Assembly (NCBI RefSeq): GCF_020165985.1
Contig: NZ_JAIUKZ010000010.1
Location: 248,001 to 312,000 of the forward strand
Direction of reading: 5' to 3'
Source of the DNA: Bacillus sp. RAR_GA_16
Lineage (GTDB): Bacteria; Bacillota; Bacilli; Bacillales; Guptibacillaceae
Length of the DNA: 64,000 nt
Positions 15,404 through 23,820 of the stretch are shown here, piece after piece. Within the stretch, counting starts at the first letter, position 1; every line of letters starts with the position of its first letter. The notes under the pieces were generated by a model that was not told where the DNA came from, did no database searches, and saw only the letters and a program-made list of their open reading frames with translations. The translations under genes and the position numbers were made by a program.

Positions 15404-17311
15404 CTATCGATATGTCGCTACTTTGCTTATAATTTCATCTTCTTTTTGAAGCTCTTCGAAGGAATAAACACCTTCCACAAAAATCTGGTGCCAGAGCATA
15501 AAAATAAGCACAGTCCATATTTTTCGGGAATAATCCCCTTTTTCAGCTTTGTGTGCCTGAAGGAGCTTCATAACAACTGTTTTATCAAGTAAATAATCGG
15601 TTTCACTTACATGAATCAACTGTTTCGCCCAATCGTATAATTCATTTCGTAACCAATGACGAATCGGCACTGGAAACCCAAGCTTCTTCCGATCGAGAAC
15701 ATGATCTGGTACAATGCCACGAGCCGCTTTCCGTAAAATAGATTTTGTCGTTCCATCTGCTATTTTTTCATGAACAGGGATTTCTCGAGCGACTCGGAAA
15801 ACTTCTTTATCTAAGAATGGTACACGAAGTTCAAGAGCATTCGCCATCGTCATCTTATCCGCTTTTAAAAGAATATCTCCTCTTAACCACGTTTGAATAT
15901 CGATGTATTGCATCTGATTGACTGCGTTGTCACGCTTCACATTTTGATAATATGGCTTTGTGATTTTTTGATAATGCTCATTCTGATAGTAAGTGGTAAG
16001 GAGCTTTTCCTTTTCACTCTCTTCAAACATCTTCGCATTACCAATATACCGTTCTGAAAGTGGCGTTGAGCCACGTTCTAGGAAACTCTTTCCGCGCATT
16101 CCTTCAGGTAGCACATTCGCTACACGATTGACCATCTTCTTCATTACACCAGGCAACGGCTGGAAGAGGCGAAGTGCATCGGGTTCACGGTATATGTTAT
16201 AGCCGCCGAAGAGCTCATCTGCACCTTCTCCTGATAAAACAACTGTTACGTGTTTTCGCGCTTCGCGAGCAACAAAATAGAGTGGAACACACGCCGGGTC
16301 AGCCAGAGGATCATCCATATGCCACATAATCTTAGGAAGTTTTTGAACATACTCCTTAGCTGAAATCATGTATGAATAGTTTGGCACCTCAAGCTTATCA
16401 GCTGTCTCCTTTGCAACGTCGACTTCAGAATATCCTTCTCGCTCAAATCCTACAGAAAATGTTTTGATTTGCGGATTGAACCTCTTGGCCATGGAAACGA
16501 TAATGGATGAATCAATTCCACCAGATAGGAAAGAACCAACTGGAACATCACTTCGCATGTGCATGTTAACAGAATCATAAAGGACATTTTGAATATCCTT
16601 TACCCAGTTTCGTTCAGCTGTTATAGGGCTAAATGTAGCATGAAAGTAACGTTTTAAAATCATCGGTTCATGTTGTTTTTTCACGAAATAATGACCAGGT
16701 TCCACTTTCTTGATCCCCTCTGTCATCGTTAGTGGTTCTGGCACATATTGAAAACTCAAATAATGTTGAAGAGCTGCTGGATTCACTGCTTCGAACTGGT
16801 CGATCATCGTAATGCTTTTTTTCTCTGATGCAAAAATGATGTCTTCATCTGTTTGCTTATAATAAAGTGGTTTAATCCCAAAAGGATCACGAGCGCCAAC
16901 TAGTTTCTTCTCCAGCTTGTCCCAAATGAGAATGGAGAACATCCCTCTTAGTTCAGAGAAGGCTTTTACACCCTTATGAACAAAAAGAGTGAGAACCACT
17001 TCGGTATCTGACTCCGTTTGGAACGAATAACCTTCTTTCTTTAATCGTTCACGAAGTTCTACATAATTATAAACTTCTCCATTAAAAACCATCCAATAGC
17101 GCTTATCTTCATAGTGATAAGGCTGATGTCCACTTTCAAGGTCGATAATGCTTAGTCTTCTAAAACCAAGAGAAATTGATTCATCTGTATAATAGCCCTC
17201 ATCATCCGGGCCTCTATGCGTAATGATCTGATTTCTTTTTACAAAATCAGCATGATTATGATGATCCGTTTTTCCTGGTTCTGTACGTAATACGCCAACA
17301 AAACCACACAT
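15404..17311 (-). CDS. asnB: asparagine synthetase B (glutamine-hydrolysing)
   Basis: The 635-residue enzyme makes asparagine from aspartate, glutamine and ATP. The start at 17311 gives MCGFVGVL, placing the catalytic cysteine directly after the initiator methionine as required for an N-terminal nucleophile amidase. The glutaminase domain (1-210) has HRGPDDEG and FNGEVYNY; the synthetase domain has the ATP motif SFLSGGIDSS near 260, DPLADPA and SGEGADELFGGYN. Closely resembles B. subtilis AsnB in order and motifs. The upstream region carries repeated TGTAAC motifs that may be a control site. Confidence 0.95.
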   Translation of the reverse strand: MCGFVGVLRTEPGKTDHHNHADFVKRNQIITHRGPDDEGYYTDESISLGFRRLSIIDLESGHQPYHYEDKRYWMVFNGEVYNYVELRERLKKEGYSFQTESDTEVVLTLFVHKGVKAFSELRGMFSILIWDKLEKKLVGARDPFGIKPLYYKQTDEDIIFASEKKSITMIDQFEAVNPAALQHYLSFQYVPEPLTMTEGIKKVEPGHYFVKKQHEPMILKRYFHATFSPITAERNWVKDIQNVLYDSVNMHMRSDVPVGSFLSGGIDSSIIVSMAKRFNPQIKTFSVGFEREGYSEVDVAKETADKLEVPNYSYMISAKEYVQKLPKIMWHMDDPLADPACVPLYFVAREARKHVTVVLSGEGADELFGGYNIYREPDALRLFQPLPGVMKKMVNRVANVLPEGMRGKSFLERGSTPLSERYIGNAKMFEESEKEKLLTTYYQNEHYQKITKPYYQNVKRDNAVNQMQYIDIQTWLRGDILLKADKMTMANALELRVPFLDKEVFRVAREIPVHEKIADGTTKSILRKAARGIVPDHVLDRKKLGFPVPIRHWLRNELYDWAKQLIHVSETDYLLDKTVVMKLLQAHKAEKGDYSRKIWTVLIFMLWHQIFVEGVYSFEELQKEDEIISKVATYR

Positions 17312-17642
17312 AATCCTAGCCACACTTTCTTTTAAATTAATATAGCTATTGTAACACTACCGTAACATAATGTAACTATTTTGTTACATAAAGGTCGATG
17401 TTTCGTTTATTCATACAACCGATCTTCACGTCATTTACCTTATAAAACGTTTTAATCACGTAAAAGGTTTCAATCTTCAACGAATAAAGAATTAAAAAAA
17501 CGATGCTTCCGATTTCTCTCATTCCAAAACGTCGCTTCTTCTATTAAATCACAATACGGCAGCTAGCGTAACCGCTTCCTAAAACAAGTCATCATTCGAC
17601 ATATTTAGCAAAATTCTTGACTAAAATCCACTTCAGAAGCGT
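17312..17642. other. intergenic region with clustered TGTAAC motifs
   Basis: No gene is seen. Four GTAAC/GTTAC motifs lie at 17350-17388, including the inverted pair TGTAACTATTTTGTTACA. On the minus strand a weak promoter (TGTTAC, 17 bp, TATATT) precedes asnB and overlaps the motifs. They resemble but do not exactly match the GlnR/TnrA site (spacing N8 rather than N7). Confidence 0.4.
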
Positions 17643-18245
17643 TCATACCGTTGCAGAAATAAGGTGAAACATTCCAAAGAAGTGACTTTCAATCTTGGTG
17701 ACATGCAAACTTGAATGTTGAACGATACCTAACATATCTCGATCTACATGACAGCCAATTCTCTCTGATAAGAGCGGATCCAGCTTTTTCTGTAAGTTAG
17801 CGATGATAGGTTTTGTACTTACGCCATGTTCAAACAACAAAACCTGTCCACCAGGTTTACACCATTTCGCCATTTGTTCTAGAACAAACTCTGGGTGCGG
17901 ATAAGAACACATAGACAACGTTGAAACAACAGTATCAAACTTGTTTTCTTCAAAATCAATTTTTTCCACGTCCTCAAGGAGAACGTCACATGGAAAGGTC
18001 GTTTCTTTTGCAGCCTCTCTTGCATACCGAACCATTTCTAAACTAAAATCGACAGCTATGAGTGTTGTAACATTTTGATAGATGGAAAAGTTTGTGCCCG
18101 TCCCTGCAGATAGTTCTAATACATCTCCGCTGGCAGCAGCTAACAGCTTGTGGCGCCATTTCGTATCTATGGTTGTTTTCTTTCTTCTTTTTTCATATAT
18201 TTTCGCATGAGTATCGAATATTTTGGATTGCTTGATTGGATTCAT
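17643..18245 (-). CDS. class I SAM-dependent methyltransferase
   Basis: The 200-residue protein has motif I VLELSAGTGTNF near residue 42, the acidic turn AVDFSLEMV, and FDTVVSTLSMCSYPHPE followed by the motif IV-like WCKPGGQVLLFEHG. This arrangement is that of UbiE/phospholipid N-methyltransferase-like enzymes. The acceptor is unknown. GGAAGG lies 11 bp before the ATG, rather far. It is flanked by genes on the same strand but with long gaps, so it is probably its own unit. Confidence 0.83.
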   Translation of the reverse strand: MNPIKQSKIFDTHAKIYEKRRKKTTIDTKWRHKLLAAASGDVLELSAGTGTNFSIYQNVTTLIAVDFSLEMVRYAREAAKETTFPCDVLLEDVEKIDFEENKFDTVVSTLSMCSYPHPEFVLEQMAKWCKPGGQVLLFEHGVSTKPIIANLQKKLDPLLSERIGCHVDRDMLGIVQHSSLHVTKIESHFFGMFHLISATV

Positions 18246-18467
18246 CGTGAAACATTCCTTCCAAATTTATCGCCCTCAATTATCCGGGAAGTGAAGAACG
18301 CTTCATTTGAAGAAGCAGGACATTTAACGGACTTTATATTTGACCATAACCTGCATGTCTATACTTCCCTTTTTTCCCAACTTTCTAACATGCAATCGAG
18401 CAAAGGCCCTTATTTCGTAAGATGACATTTATGTAATGAATCCTAATCGTTGTTATCCACTCCATAG

Positions 18468-18487
18468 AAAAAGAGCCTGAAATGGCT
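18468..18487 (-). terminator. terminator of the UGA-containing peroxiredoxin gene
   Basis: GAGCC-ATTTCA-GGCTC followed by TTTTT on the minus strand, four bases after the stop codon. Confidence 0.8.
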
Positions 18488-18491
18488 CCAC

Positions 18492-19091
18492 TCATACTCT
18501 TCCAATATACTTTGACCGCCTCGCGATACCCGGTTGACCTGGCACCCAATTTGCCGGTACGGCTTCTCCTGTTTTTTGATTGTATTGCAGTGCCTGCATT
18601 AATCTGAGAATTTCATAGGCATTTCGCCCAACCTCAACAGGGTACATCATCTTTGAAACAATCACGCCTTCTGGATTAATGATGACCGTTCCACGGTACG
18701 TCGCACCTGCTTCTTCATTTAATACCCGGTAGTCTCGACTAATCCGATGATTTCGATCACTAACGAGAGGATAATTCACTTTAGATGCGGCAGGAGAAAC
18801 CTCTGTAAACACTTTATGGGCATAAACGCTATCTGTACTAATTCCTAAAACGAAGGTATTCATCGCCTGAAGCTCCGGCTGAATAGCAGCGACCGCTGCA
18901 AGCTCTGTTGGTCAAACAAATGTAAAATCACTTGAATAAAAAAAGAGAATAACCCATTTCCCCTTATAATCCTCAAGACGAATCTCCTTTATTTTCTTAT
19001 TAATAGGATCAAAAGCTTCCGCTTGAAATAAAGGAGCTGGAATCGTTTGTTTGTGCACAGTTTGGAAGATGGCATTTTTCATTCTCCACAT
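18492..19091 (-). CDS. peroxiredoxin with in-frame UGA at the peroxidatic cysteine (candidate selenoprotein)
   Basis: Read through one TGA (18912-18914) the frame gives a full-length 199-residue AhpC/TSA peroxiredoxin. Before it comes [21 protein letters not shown], split here as LEDYKGKWV and [12 protein letters not shown]; after it [50 protein letters not shown] and VPANWVPGQ. In homologues this spot reads FVCPTE, so the stop replaces exactly the peroxidatic cysteine (residue 60). No other cysteine exists in the protein; the resolving-cysteine position reads AVPAN. Either selenocysteine is inserted, as in the known selenoprotein peroxiredoxin PrxU, or a nonsense mutation hit the catalytic codon. 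The rest of the frame is intact with its own ribosome binding site (GAGG) and terminator. Start at ATG 19091; ATG 19082 is possible. Confidence 0.8.
18886..18899 (-). promoter_or_regulatory. candidate bacterial SECIS hairpin after the in-frame UGA
   Basis: GCAGC-GGTC-GCTGC forms a 5-bp GC-rich stem with a GG-starting tetraloop. The loop G lies 17 nt after the UGA, inside the 16-37 nt range described for bacterial SECIS elements. The hairpin is short and lies in Ala/Val codons, so it could be chance. Confidence 0.4.
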
Positions 19092-19159
19092 TTCCACCTC
19101 TTTTCACAGGCAGTATATGTGAGGAAAGTAGGTTTATTGTCATTTTTTTTCGTCTAAAC

Positions 19160-19195
19160 AAAAGAGGCTGTTCTCTAAAATGAGAAAGCCTCTTT
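19160..19195 (-). terminator. terminator of the DinB-family gene
   Basis: AAAGAGGCT..AGCCTCTTT with an inner TTCTC/GAGAA pairing and a minus-strand T-run. Confidence 0.8.
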
Positions 19196-19205
19196 AACTC
19201 GATTC

Positions 19206-19688
19206 TTATCCTTTCATTGCTGCCCATTCTTCACGGGATGGTCCTACCATTCCAGGGACTGTTAAACCTGCCTGACGCATCAAAACCGTCATTTGACCTC
19301 GATGGTGCGTTTGATGCTGAAGTAAAAGAAGTAGGATACTACCATAAGTCGTTTCATTACCAAAAAACGTTGTCGTTTCTACTAATTTCTCATCACTCCA
19401 TTGCTCTTGTAGCACCCGCACAAATCCTTCAGCAGTCTGCTTGTACAATGCTACAATTTCCTTCGCGTTGTATGACTCACGCTCTTCTAATGGTGCTAAA
19501 TCGAGTCCAGCACTGCTCATCATAAACGTAATTGCCTGTGATAAGTGGATGCCTAATTTCTCAAGCGTAAAATGATTTGGCGCCACCTGCTGTGAAAGAG
19601 ACTCTTCTGTTAAGTGGTTCATTAGCTTGGTTGTTTGTGCCGTTTCGCGCTCCCATACAGGCACAAAGTCTTCAAGTGATCGAAACAT
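19206..19688 (-). CDS. DinB-family protein
   Basis: The 160-residue protein is a four-helix DinB/YfiT-type metalloprotein. Potential metal ligands are His in KLGIHLSQAI and the pair in LLLLQHQTHHRGQMTVLMRQAGL, the family signature near the C terminus. Family members include bacillithiol transferases; a specific reaction cannot be read from the sequence. The start at 19688 is chosen because GGAGG lies 7 bp upstream; the longer frame to 19715 covers this site. It precedes the UGA-containing peroxiredoxin on the same strand but a terminator lies between them. Confidence 0.85.
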   Translation of the reverse strand: MFRSLEDFVPVWERETAQTTKLMNHLTEESLSQQVAPNHFTLEKLGIHLSQAITFMMSSAGLDLAPLEERESYNAKEIVALYKQTAEGFVRVLQEQWSDEKLVETTTFFGNETTYGSILLLLLQHQTHHRGQMTVLMRQAGLTVPGMVGPSREEWAAMKG

Positions 19689-20035
19689 TTCAATACCTCC
19701 TAAATATGTATTCATTTTCGCTCTCTATTTTACATCTCATTTCATCTATAAAAAAGAGAGGAAATGCCTGTTTTCTTTACAATTCACACACAAAAATACC
19801 CCTCACAAGGAGGGGGGAGAGAATAGGCTATGATCCAGTATATGCTTGACAACCTTTCGATATGAATCGAAAACGCCAACTTATCTCTTTCTCATTCCAG
19901 CTTAATCTACGCTACCAACGGCGAGCCCATTTAGCTTCGCATTCAAAAAGGAAAACCAATTTTTTCAGATTGTTAGGCATTAGAATTGAATTATGTTATT
20001 ATATAAATCAGTTTAAATGGAAAAGAGGGATTTGC

Positions 20036-20212
20036 ATGGAGGAAGAACAGGAAATCATTCTCCCTGAAATCGGTAGTGTCGTTGAAATCGATAATCGAAA
20101 AGCTAAAGTCATTAGCTTATTAAACAATACGATCGTAGCTGAATGGGAAGAATACTCAGAAGACGAAGAAAAACGAGTCGTAGTAAGACACGAAGAGTAT
20201 AAAATGCTTTAA
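20036..20212 (+). CDS. YkvS-like DUF2187 protein
   Basis: A 58-residue acidic protein, MEEEQEIILPEIGSVVEI followed by NRKAKVISLLNNTIVAEW and VVVRHEEYKML. It fits DUF2187 (YkvS type), a small KOW-like beta-barrel family of unknown function in Bacillales. The ATG at 20036 has AAGAGGG upstream; the longer frame to 19862 has no ribosome binding site and a non-coding look. A terminator follows. Confidence 0.75.
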   Translation: MEEEQEIILPEIGSVVEIDNRKAKVISLLNNTIVAEWEEYSEDEEKRVVVRHEEYKML

Positions 20213-20213
20213 T

Positions 20214-20254
20214 AAAAGCAGGTCAGGATTTCATTCTTGGCCTGTTTTTTTATT
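20214..20254 (+). terminator. terminator after the DUF2187 gene
   Basis: CAGGTCAGGA pairs with TCTTGGCCTG (two wobbles) and is followed by TTTTTTT. Confidence 0.75.
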
Positions 20255-20267
20255 ATTTGATCTAAAT

Positions 20268-20291
20268 AAAAAGAGACTGCACAGAGTCTCT
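20268..20291 (-). terminator. terminator of the small gene at 20299-20517
   Basis: AGAGACT / AGTCTCT hairpin with minus-strand TTTT. Confidence 0.7.
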
Positions 20292-20298
20292 AGCTTCA

Positions 20299-20517
20299 TC
20301 ATTTATCCCCAGTCTTGCCTTCTTCCAAAAGCTCCGTATAAGCTTGAAGAAATCTCTGATACGTTTCCTCACCGTTTTTCATTTCATCAGATTGAAAAAG
20401 CTCATCAAAAGCAAACGACTTCGCCTCTTCTACTGTAAAGCCTCGGGAGCTCATCACGAGTTGCAAATAAGATTTAAAGTATGGCTTCCTTAATTTCCCT
20501 GCGTTTTTTGTAATCAC
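20299..20517 (-). CDS. small hypothetical protein, 72 residues
   Basis: The protein starts with GTG (MITKNAGKLRKPYFKSYLQL), continues SRGFTVEEAKSFAFDELF and ends in an acidic helix YTELLEEGKTGDK. It looks helical and soluble. I do not recognise a family. AGGAG lies 9 bp upstream of the GTG and a terminator follows, which supports a real gene. It follows the histidine kinase gene on the same strand by 110 bp. Confidence 0.6.
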   Translation of the reverse strand: MITKNAGKLRKPYFKSYLQLVMSSRGFTVEEAKSFAFDELFQSDEMKNGEETYQRFLQAYTELLEEGKTGDK

Positions 20518-20626
20518 GATTTGTCACTCCTATATATGTAGTGAACCTTGGATAAAAGACTCTTACTTAAATTGAATTCTGCCTACAGTATAAAGGGCTC
20601 AATCCTCAAAACGCAATAGGCTACGA

Positions 20627-21742
20627 CTACTCATTCTTTTCTACATAAGGTAAACGGATCGTAAAGGTTGTTTCAGTTTCGTCCGATTGACAACTAATGT
20701 TCCCCTTATGATTCTGAATGATTTTCTGACAAACATATAAACCAATCCCAGTCCCTAGCTCTTTTGTTGTATAGAAAGGCTCAAATATTCTGTCCAGAGT
20801 TTGGGCTGGGATTTTAGGACCATTGTTTGTAATATGAATATCGATATAGCCATCTTCACACTCACCATTAATCTGAATGCATCTTGGAAACCCTACAGCT
20901 TTTAATGCATCTAATGAATTCATCAGGATATTAAGAAAAACTTGGCGTAGTTTATCCTGCTGTCCAAAAATAGAGATACCTTCTGGAAAATGATTTTGTA
21001 TTTCTACATCAATATCCACAATACTTGGGTAGATAAAAGCGAGGATGGACTCAAAAATGTTTTTGACATCTAACCACTCTTCGAGACCACTATCAACCTC
21101 CTTCTTGGATACATGAAGAAACTGAGCAATTCGAAAGTTTAACTGCTGAAGCTCGTGATCAATCACATCAATATAGTTAAGTGTTGGATAATCTTTTTGT
21201 AATAACTTCACAAAACCCATAATCGCAGTAAGGGGATTCCGAAATTCGTGTACGAAGCTAGAAGACATCTGCCCTAAAATGGAAAGCTTTTCTTGATGTG
21301 TTTCATCAATGAATGAAATTTTCTCCTGAAGTTCATTCTCTTTTAGCTTTGTATATTCCGTCACGGCGTGATAAGAAAATAGATCAAATAATTCATTAAT
21401 GGCGTCCAAAATCGTTTGCAAATCATTCACTTGAATATTTGAATAGGTTACATGCTTCATAAGAACGCTTCGTCCAGCATTCACATTGTAAATAAAGTCG
21501 CCAATGTTCACGTTTGCTTCTGCTCGCTCGAGCGCAACTTTATGAGCGAGAGAAATGATTTTTTCCTCACTGATTGGCTTCTCAATATTTTTCTGGACCA
21601 GCCGGTACATGAGGATGCCGTTGGCTTCTACCTTATCTCGATGAACATCCGTATCCGAAATTCTAATTTTTTCTTTCCAAGTTCTAAGATAGCTTTCTAG
21701 ATTTTGATCAAGGTAGTCTAGCAGTTGCTCTCGCACAGCCAT
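20627..21742 (-). CDS. sensor histidine kinase, cytosolic (sporulation-kinase type)
   Basis: The 371-residue kinase has no membrane helix. Residues 1-140 form a helical, RsbR-N/HisK-N-like sensor region (LLDYLDQNLESYLRTW..). The phosphoacceptor is His165 in FVHEFRNPLTAIMGF. The ATPase domain has NILMNSLDAL (N box), ITNNGPKI and GTGIGLYVC (G boxes). The form resembles orphan Bacillus kinases that feed Spo0F, and no response regulator gene lies nearby, so a sporulation role is a fair inference only. The start at 21742 has AAAGGGGTG upstream; the ATG at 21796 does not. Confidence 0.85.
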   Translation of the reverse strand: MAVREQLLDYLDQNLESYLRTWKEKIRISDTDVHRDKVEANGILMYRLVQKNIEKPISEEKIISLAHKVALERAEANVNIGDFIYNVNAGRSVLMKHVTYSNIQVNDLQTILDAINELFDLFSYHAVTEYTKLKENELQEKISFIDETHQEKLSILGQMSSSFVHEFRNPLTAIMGFVKLLQKDYPTLNYIDVIDHELQQLNFRIAQFLHVSKKEVDSGLEEWLDVKNIFESILAFIYPSIVDIDVEIQNHFPEGISIFGQQDKLRQVFLNILMNSLDALKAVGFPRCIQINGECEDGYIDIHITNNGPKIPAQTLDRIFEPFYTTKELGTGIGLYVCQKIIQNHKGNISCQSDETETTFTIRLPYVEKNE

Positions 21743-21955
21743 AGCCCGTACACCCCTTTCTGATTGTTTCCATTTTATTAAAAAGAGTAAATTCAAGTTT
21801 AACAGTGTATATTTTTTTTGTATTAACCCATAATAAATGCCCTCTTACAAAAGGCTCCATATATTTTCCATTCTATCATGAAAAACAAAATTTTGCGTAA
21901 GTATACAAAAAGAGAAACCTATTAAGATAAAGGTTCCTCTTTTCATCACTACACT

Positions 21956-22793
21956 TCATTTTCCACCTGTAAAAGTAACTCCTTTAATAAAAAATCGATT
22001 AAAGAAAGCGTAAATTAATAATGATGGGAATCGTCATCAACGTAGATGCCGCCATAATGTAATTCCAGAAGCTAATGTATTGACCTTTAAACGCATTTAA
22101 CCCGAGCGTTAACGTAAACATCTCTTTATCTGACATAACGATAAGAGGGCGCATAAAATCATTCCATCCTGCCATAAACGTAAAAACAGCCTGTGCAGCC
22201 AGAGCTGGCTTGGCAAGAGGAAGAACTATTCTAAAAAAGGTTCCGATTCTGCTAAGTCCATCCATTTGTGCTGCCTCTTCTAGTTCTTTAGGGAAATTAA
22301 TAAAGAACTGCCGCATCATGAAAATAAAGGTGGCATTCACCATACCAGGAACAATCAATCCCTGATACGTATTAAGCCATCCAAATGATTTCAAAATTAA
22401 ATAGCTTGGAATCATCGTTACTTGACCAGGAATCATTAGGACAGCAAGGATAAGAAAGAACCAGACCTTCTGACCGGAGAATTTAATCCGAGCTAATGCA
22501 TATCCTGCCATCGAGTTAAAAATAAGATTCAGAATGACCATAGATCCCGTTACAAACAAACTATTCAACATCCATCTAAAAAATAAAGGCTCCTGTTTAA
22601 ATAGTTCCGTGTAATTATCAAGAGTAAAATCCTTCGGGATAAGCGAAAGCTCACCAGAAACGATTTCAGGAAGCGGTTTAAAAGAGGAAGAGATCGCCCA
22701 AACAAATGGAATAAACGTGATGACCGCATAGATAATTAAGACCGTATATAAAAGAGGTTTCGAAAATCCTTTCTTCTTCTTCAAATGGAACAC
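21956..22793 (-). pseudogene. sugar ABC transporter permease (MalG/AraQ type) with C-terminal frameshift
   Basis: The protein is an inner-membrane permease with six helices and the EAA loop (EEAAQMDGLSRIGTFFRIVLPL) that docks the ATPase. As read, it stops at 21999 after MTIPIIINLRFL. One extra base near 22009-22014 (ATTATTAATTTAC where ATTATTATTTAC is expected) explains this: in the shifted frame translation continues YAFFNRFFIKGVTFTGGK to a stop at 21956-21958, the usual family ending. Either a genuine mutation or a sequence error. It is the last gene of the oligosaccharide operon, 4 bp after the partner permease. The lost tail is short, so function may be partly kept. Confidence 0.85.
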
Positions 22794-22796
22794 CTC

Positions 22797-23756
22797 CTAA
22801 TCATGTAGTTTTTCTTCTGCAAAGAATTTCCTCTGTATCAGTGTCACAACCAATATGATGATGGCCAGCACTACTGCTAGTGCTGAAGCATATCCCATAT
22901 CTAATAGTTTAAAGGCATATTGATAGATTAAGAGCACAATGGTTAGCGTCGAGTTATTTGGACCACCTGACCCCCCTGAGAAAATATAGGATTGGTCAAA
23001 CAATTGGAAAGTCCCTATAACAGACATAACCACAACAAAAAATGTAACGGGCTTCAACATTGGGATCGTAATTTTAAAGAATTTCTGCCACCAATTTGCT
23101 CCGTCGATCGTTGCTGCTTCGTAGATTGAATCTGAAATATCTTGCATGGCCGCTAAATAAATGATCATGAAAAATGGAGCCGTAGCCCATATATTCATAA
23201 TCATAATCGATTTCAAGGCGATCGCTGGATCAGCTAGCCAGTTATAGGTTGGGAGATTTACGAAAGCTAGCACATGATTGATTAACCCATCTGGATTATA
23301 CATCCACATGAAAATAAGGGTTAGGACAGCTGATGACGTAACGGTTGGTAGGAAAAAAATAATACGAAACAAATTTTTCCCTTTAATATCTGAATTTAAT
23401 ACAGCTGCAAGAATAAGGGCTAGAAATGTCTGAATTGGAACGACTATCGCCACATATTCTGCTGTATTCTTCAGGGAAATCAATGCCCTGCTGTCAACTT
23501 CCATCCTTAAGAAATTGTCCAGTCCAGTAAATTGATAGCTTGTCCCACCAAGAAGTTCCACTTTATTAAATGAGAGAAAAATAGCGTAAAAAATAGGAAT
23601 TAAGATAAAAATGCCAATTACAAAAATGGCTGGCCCCATGAAAAAATACCCTGTAAACGTTTCTTTCAATGCCTTCCCGATTGGCTTTCGCTTCGTATAA
23701 TTTGGATTTGTACCCTGCGTTTCTAAGGGTTGATTTGAAGGGTGACCCTTACTCAA
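22797..23756 (-). CDS. sugar ABC transporter permease (MalF type)
   Basis: A 319-residue permease with six to seven helices starting near GYFFMGPAIFVIGIFILIPIF. The EAA loop IYEAATIDGANWWQKFFKITIPML contacts the ATPase. It pairs with the downstream MalG-type permease. No ATPase gene is present in the operon, so a shared MsmX-like ATPase is likely, as in other Bacillus carbohydrate importers. The start is uncertain: TTG 23756 lies 8 bp after AAAGGAAG, while GTG 23765 overlaps that site. Confidence 0.9.
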   Translation of the reverse strand: MSKGHPSNQPLETQGTNPNYTKRKPIGKALKETFTGYFFMGPAIFVIGIFILIPIFYAIFLSFNKVELLGGTSYQFTGLDNFLRMEVDSRALISLKNTAEYVAIVVPIQTFLALILAAVLNSDIKGKNLFRIIFFLPTVTSSAVLTLIFMWMYNPDGLINHVLAFVNLPTYNWLADPAIALKSIMIMNIWATAPFFMIIYLAAMQDISDSIYEAATIDGANWWQKFFKITIPMLKPVTFFVVVMSVIGTFQLFDQSYIFSGGSGGPNNSTLTIVLLIYQYAFKLLDMGYASALAVVLAIIILVVTLIQRKFFAEEKLHD

Positions 23757-23820
23757 TTGCAACACTTCCTTTCAAAGATACGGTCCAACTAAAAAGGGGG
23801 AAAATCTCCCCCATTCTCAC

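Noticed and set aside
18150-18425. Plus-strand 91-residue ORF
   Set aside because: It mostly overlaps the methyltransferase gene on the other strand and lacks family features and a ribosome binding site.
18492-18863. Independent gene starting at the internal ATG 18863
   Set aside because: It is only the C-terminal half of the peroxiredoxin, with no ribosome binding site; it is better read as part of the UGA-containing frame.
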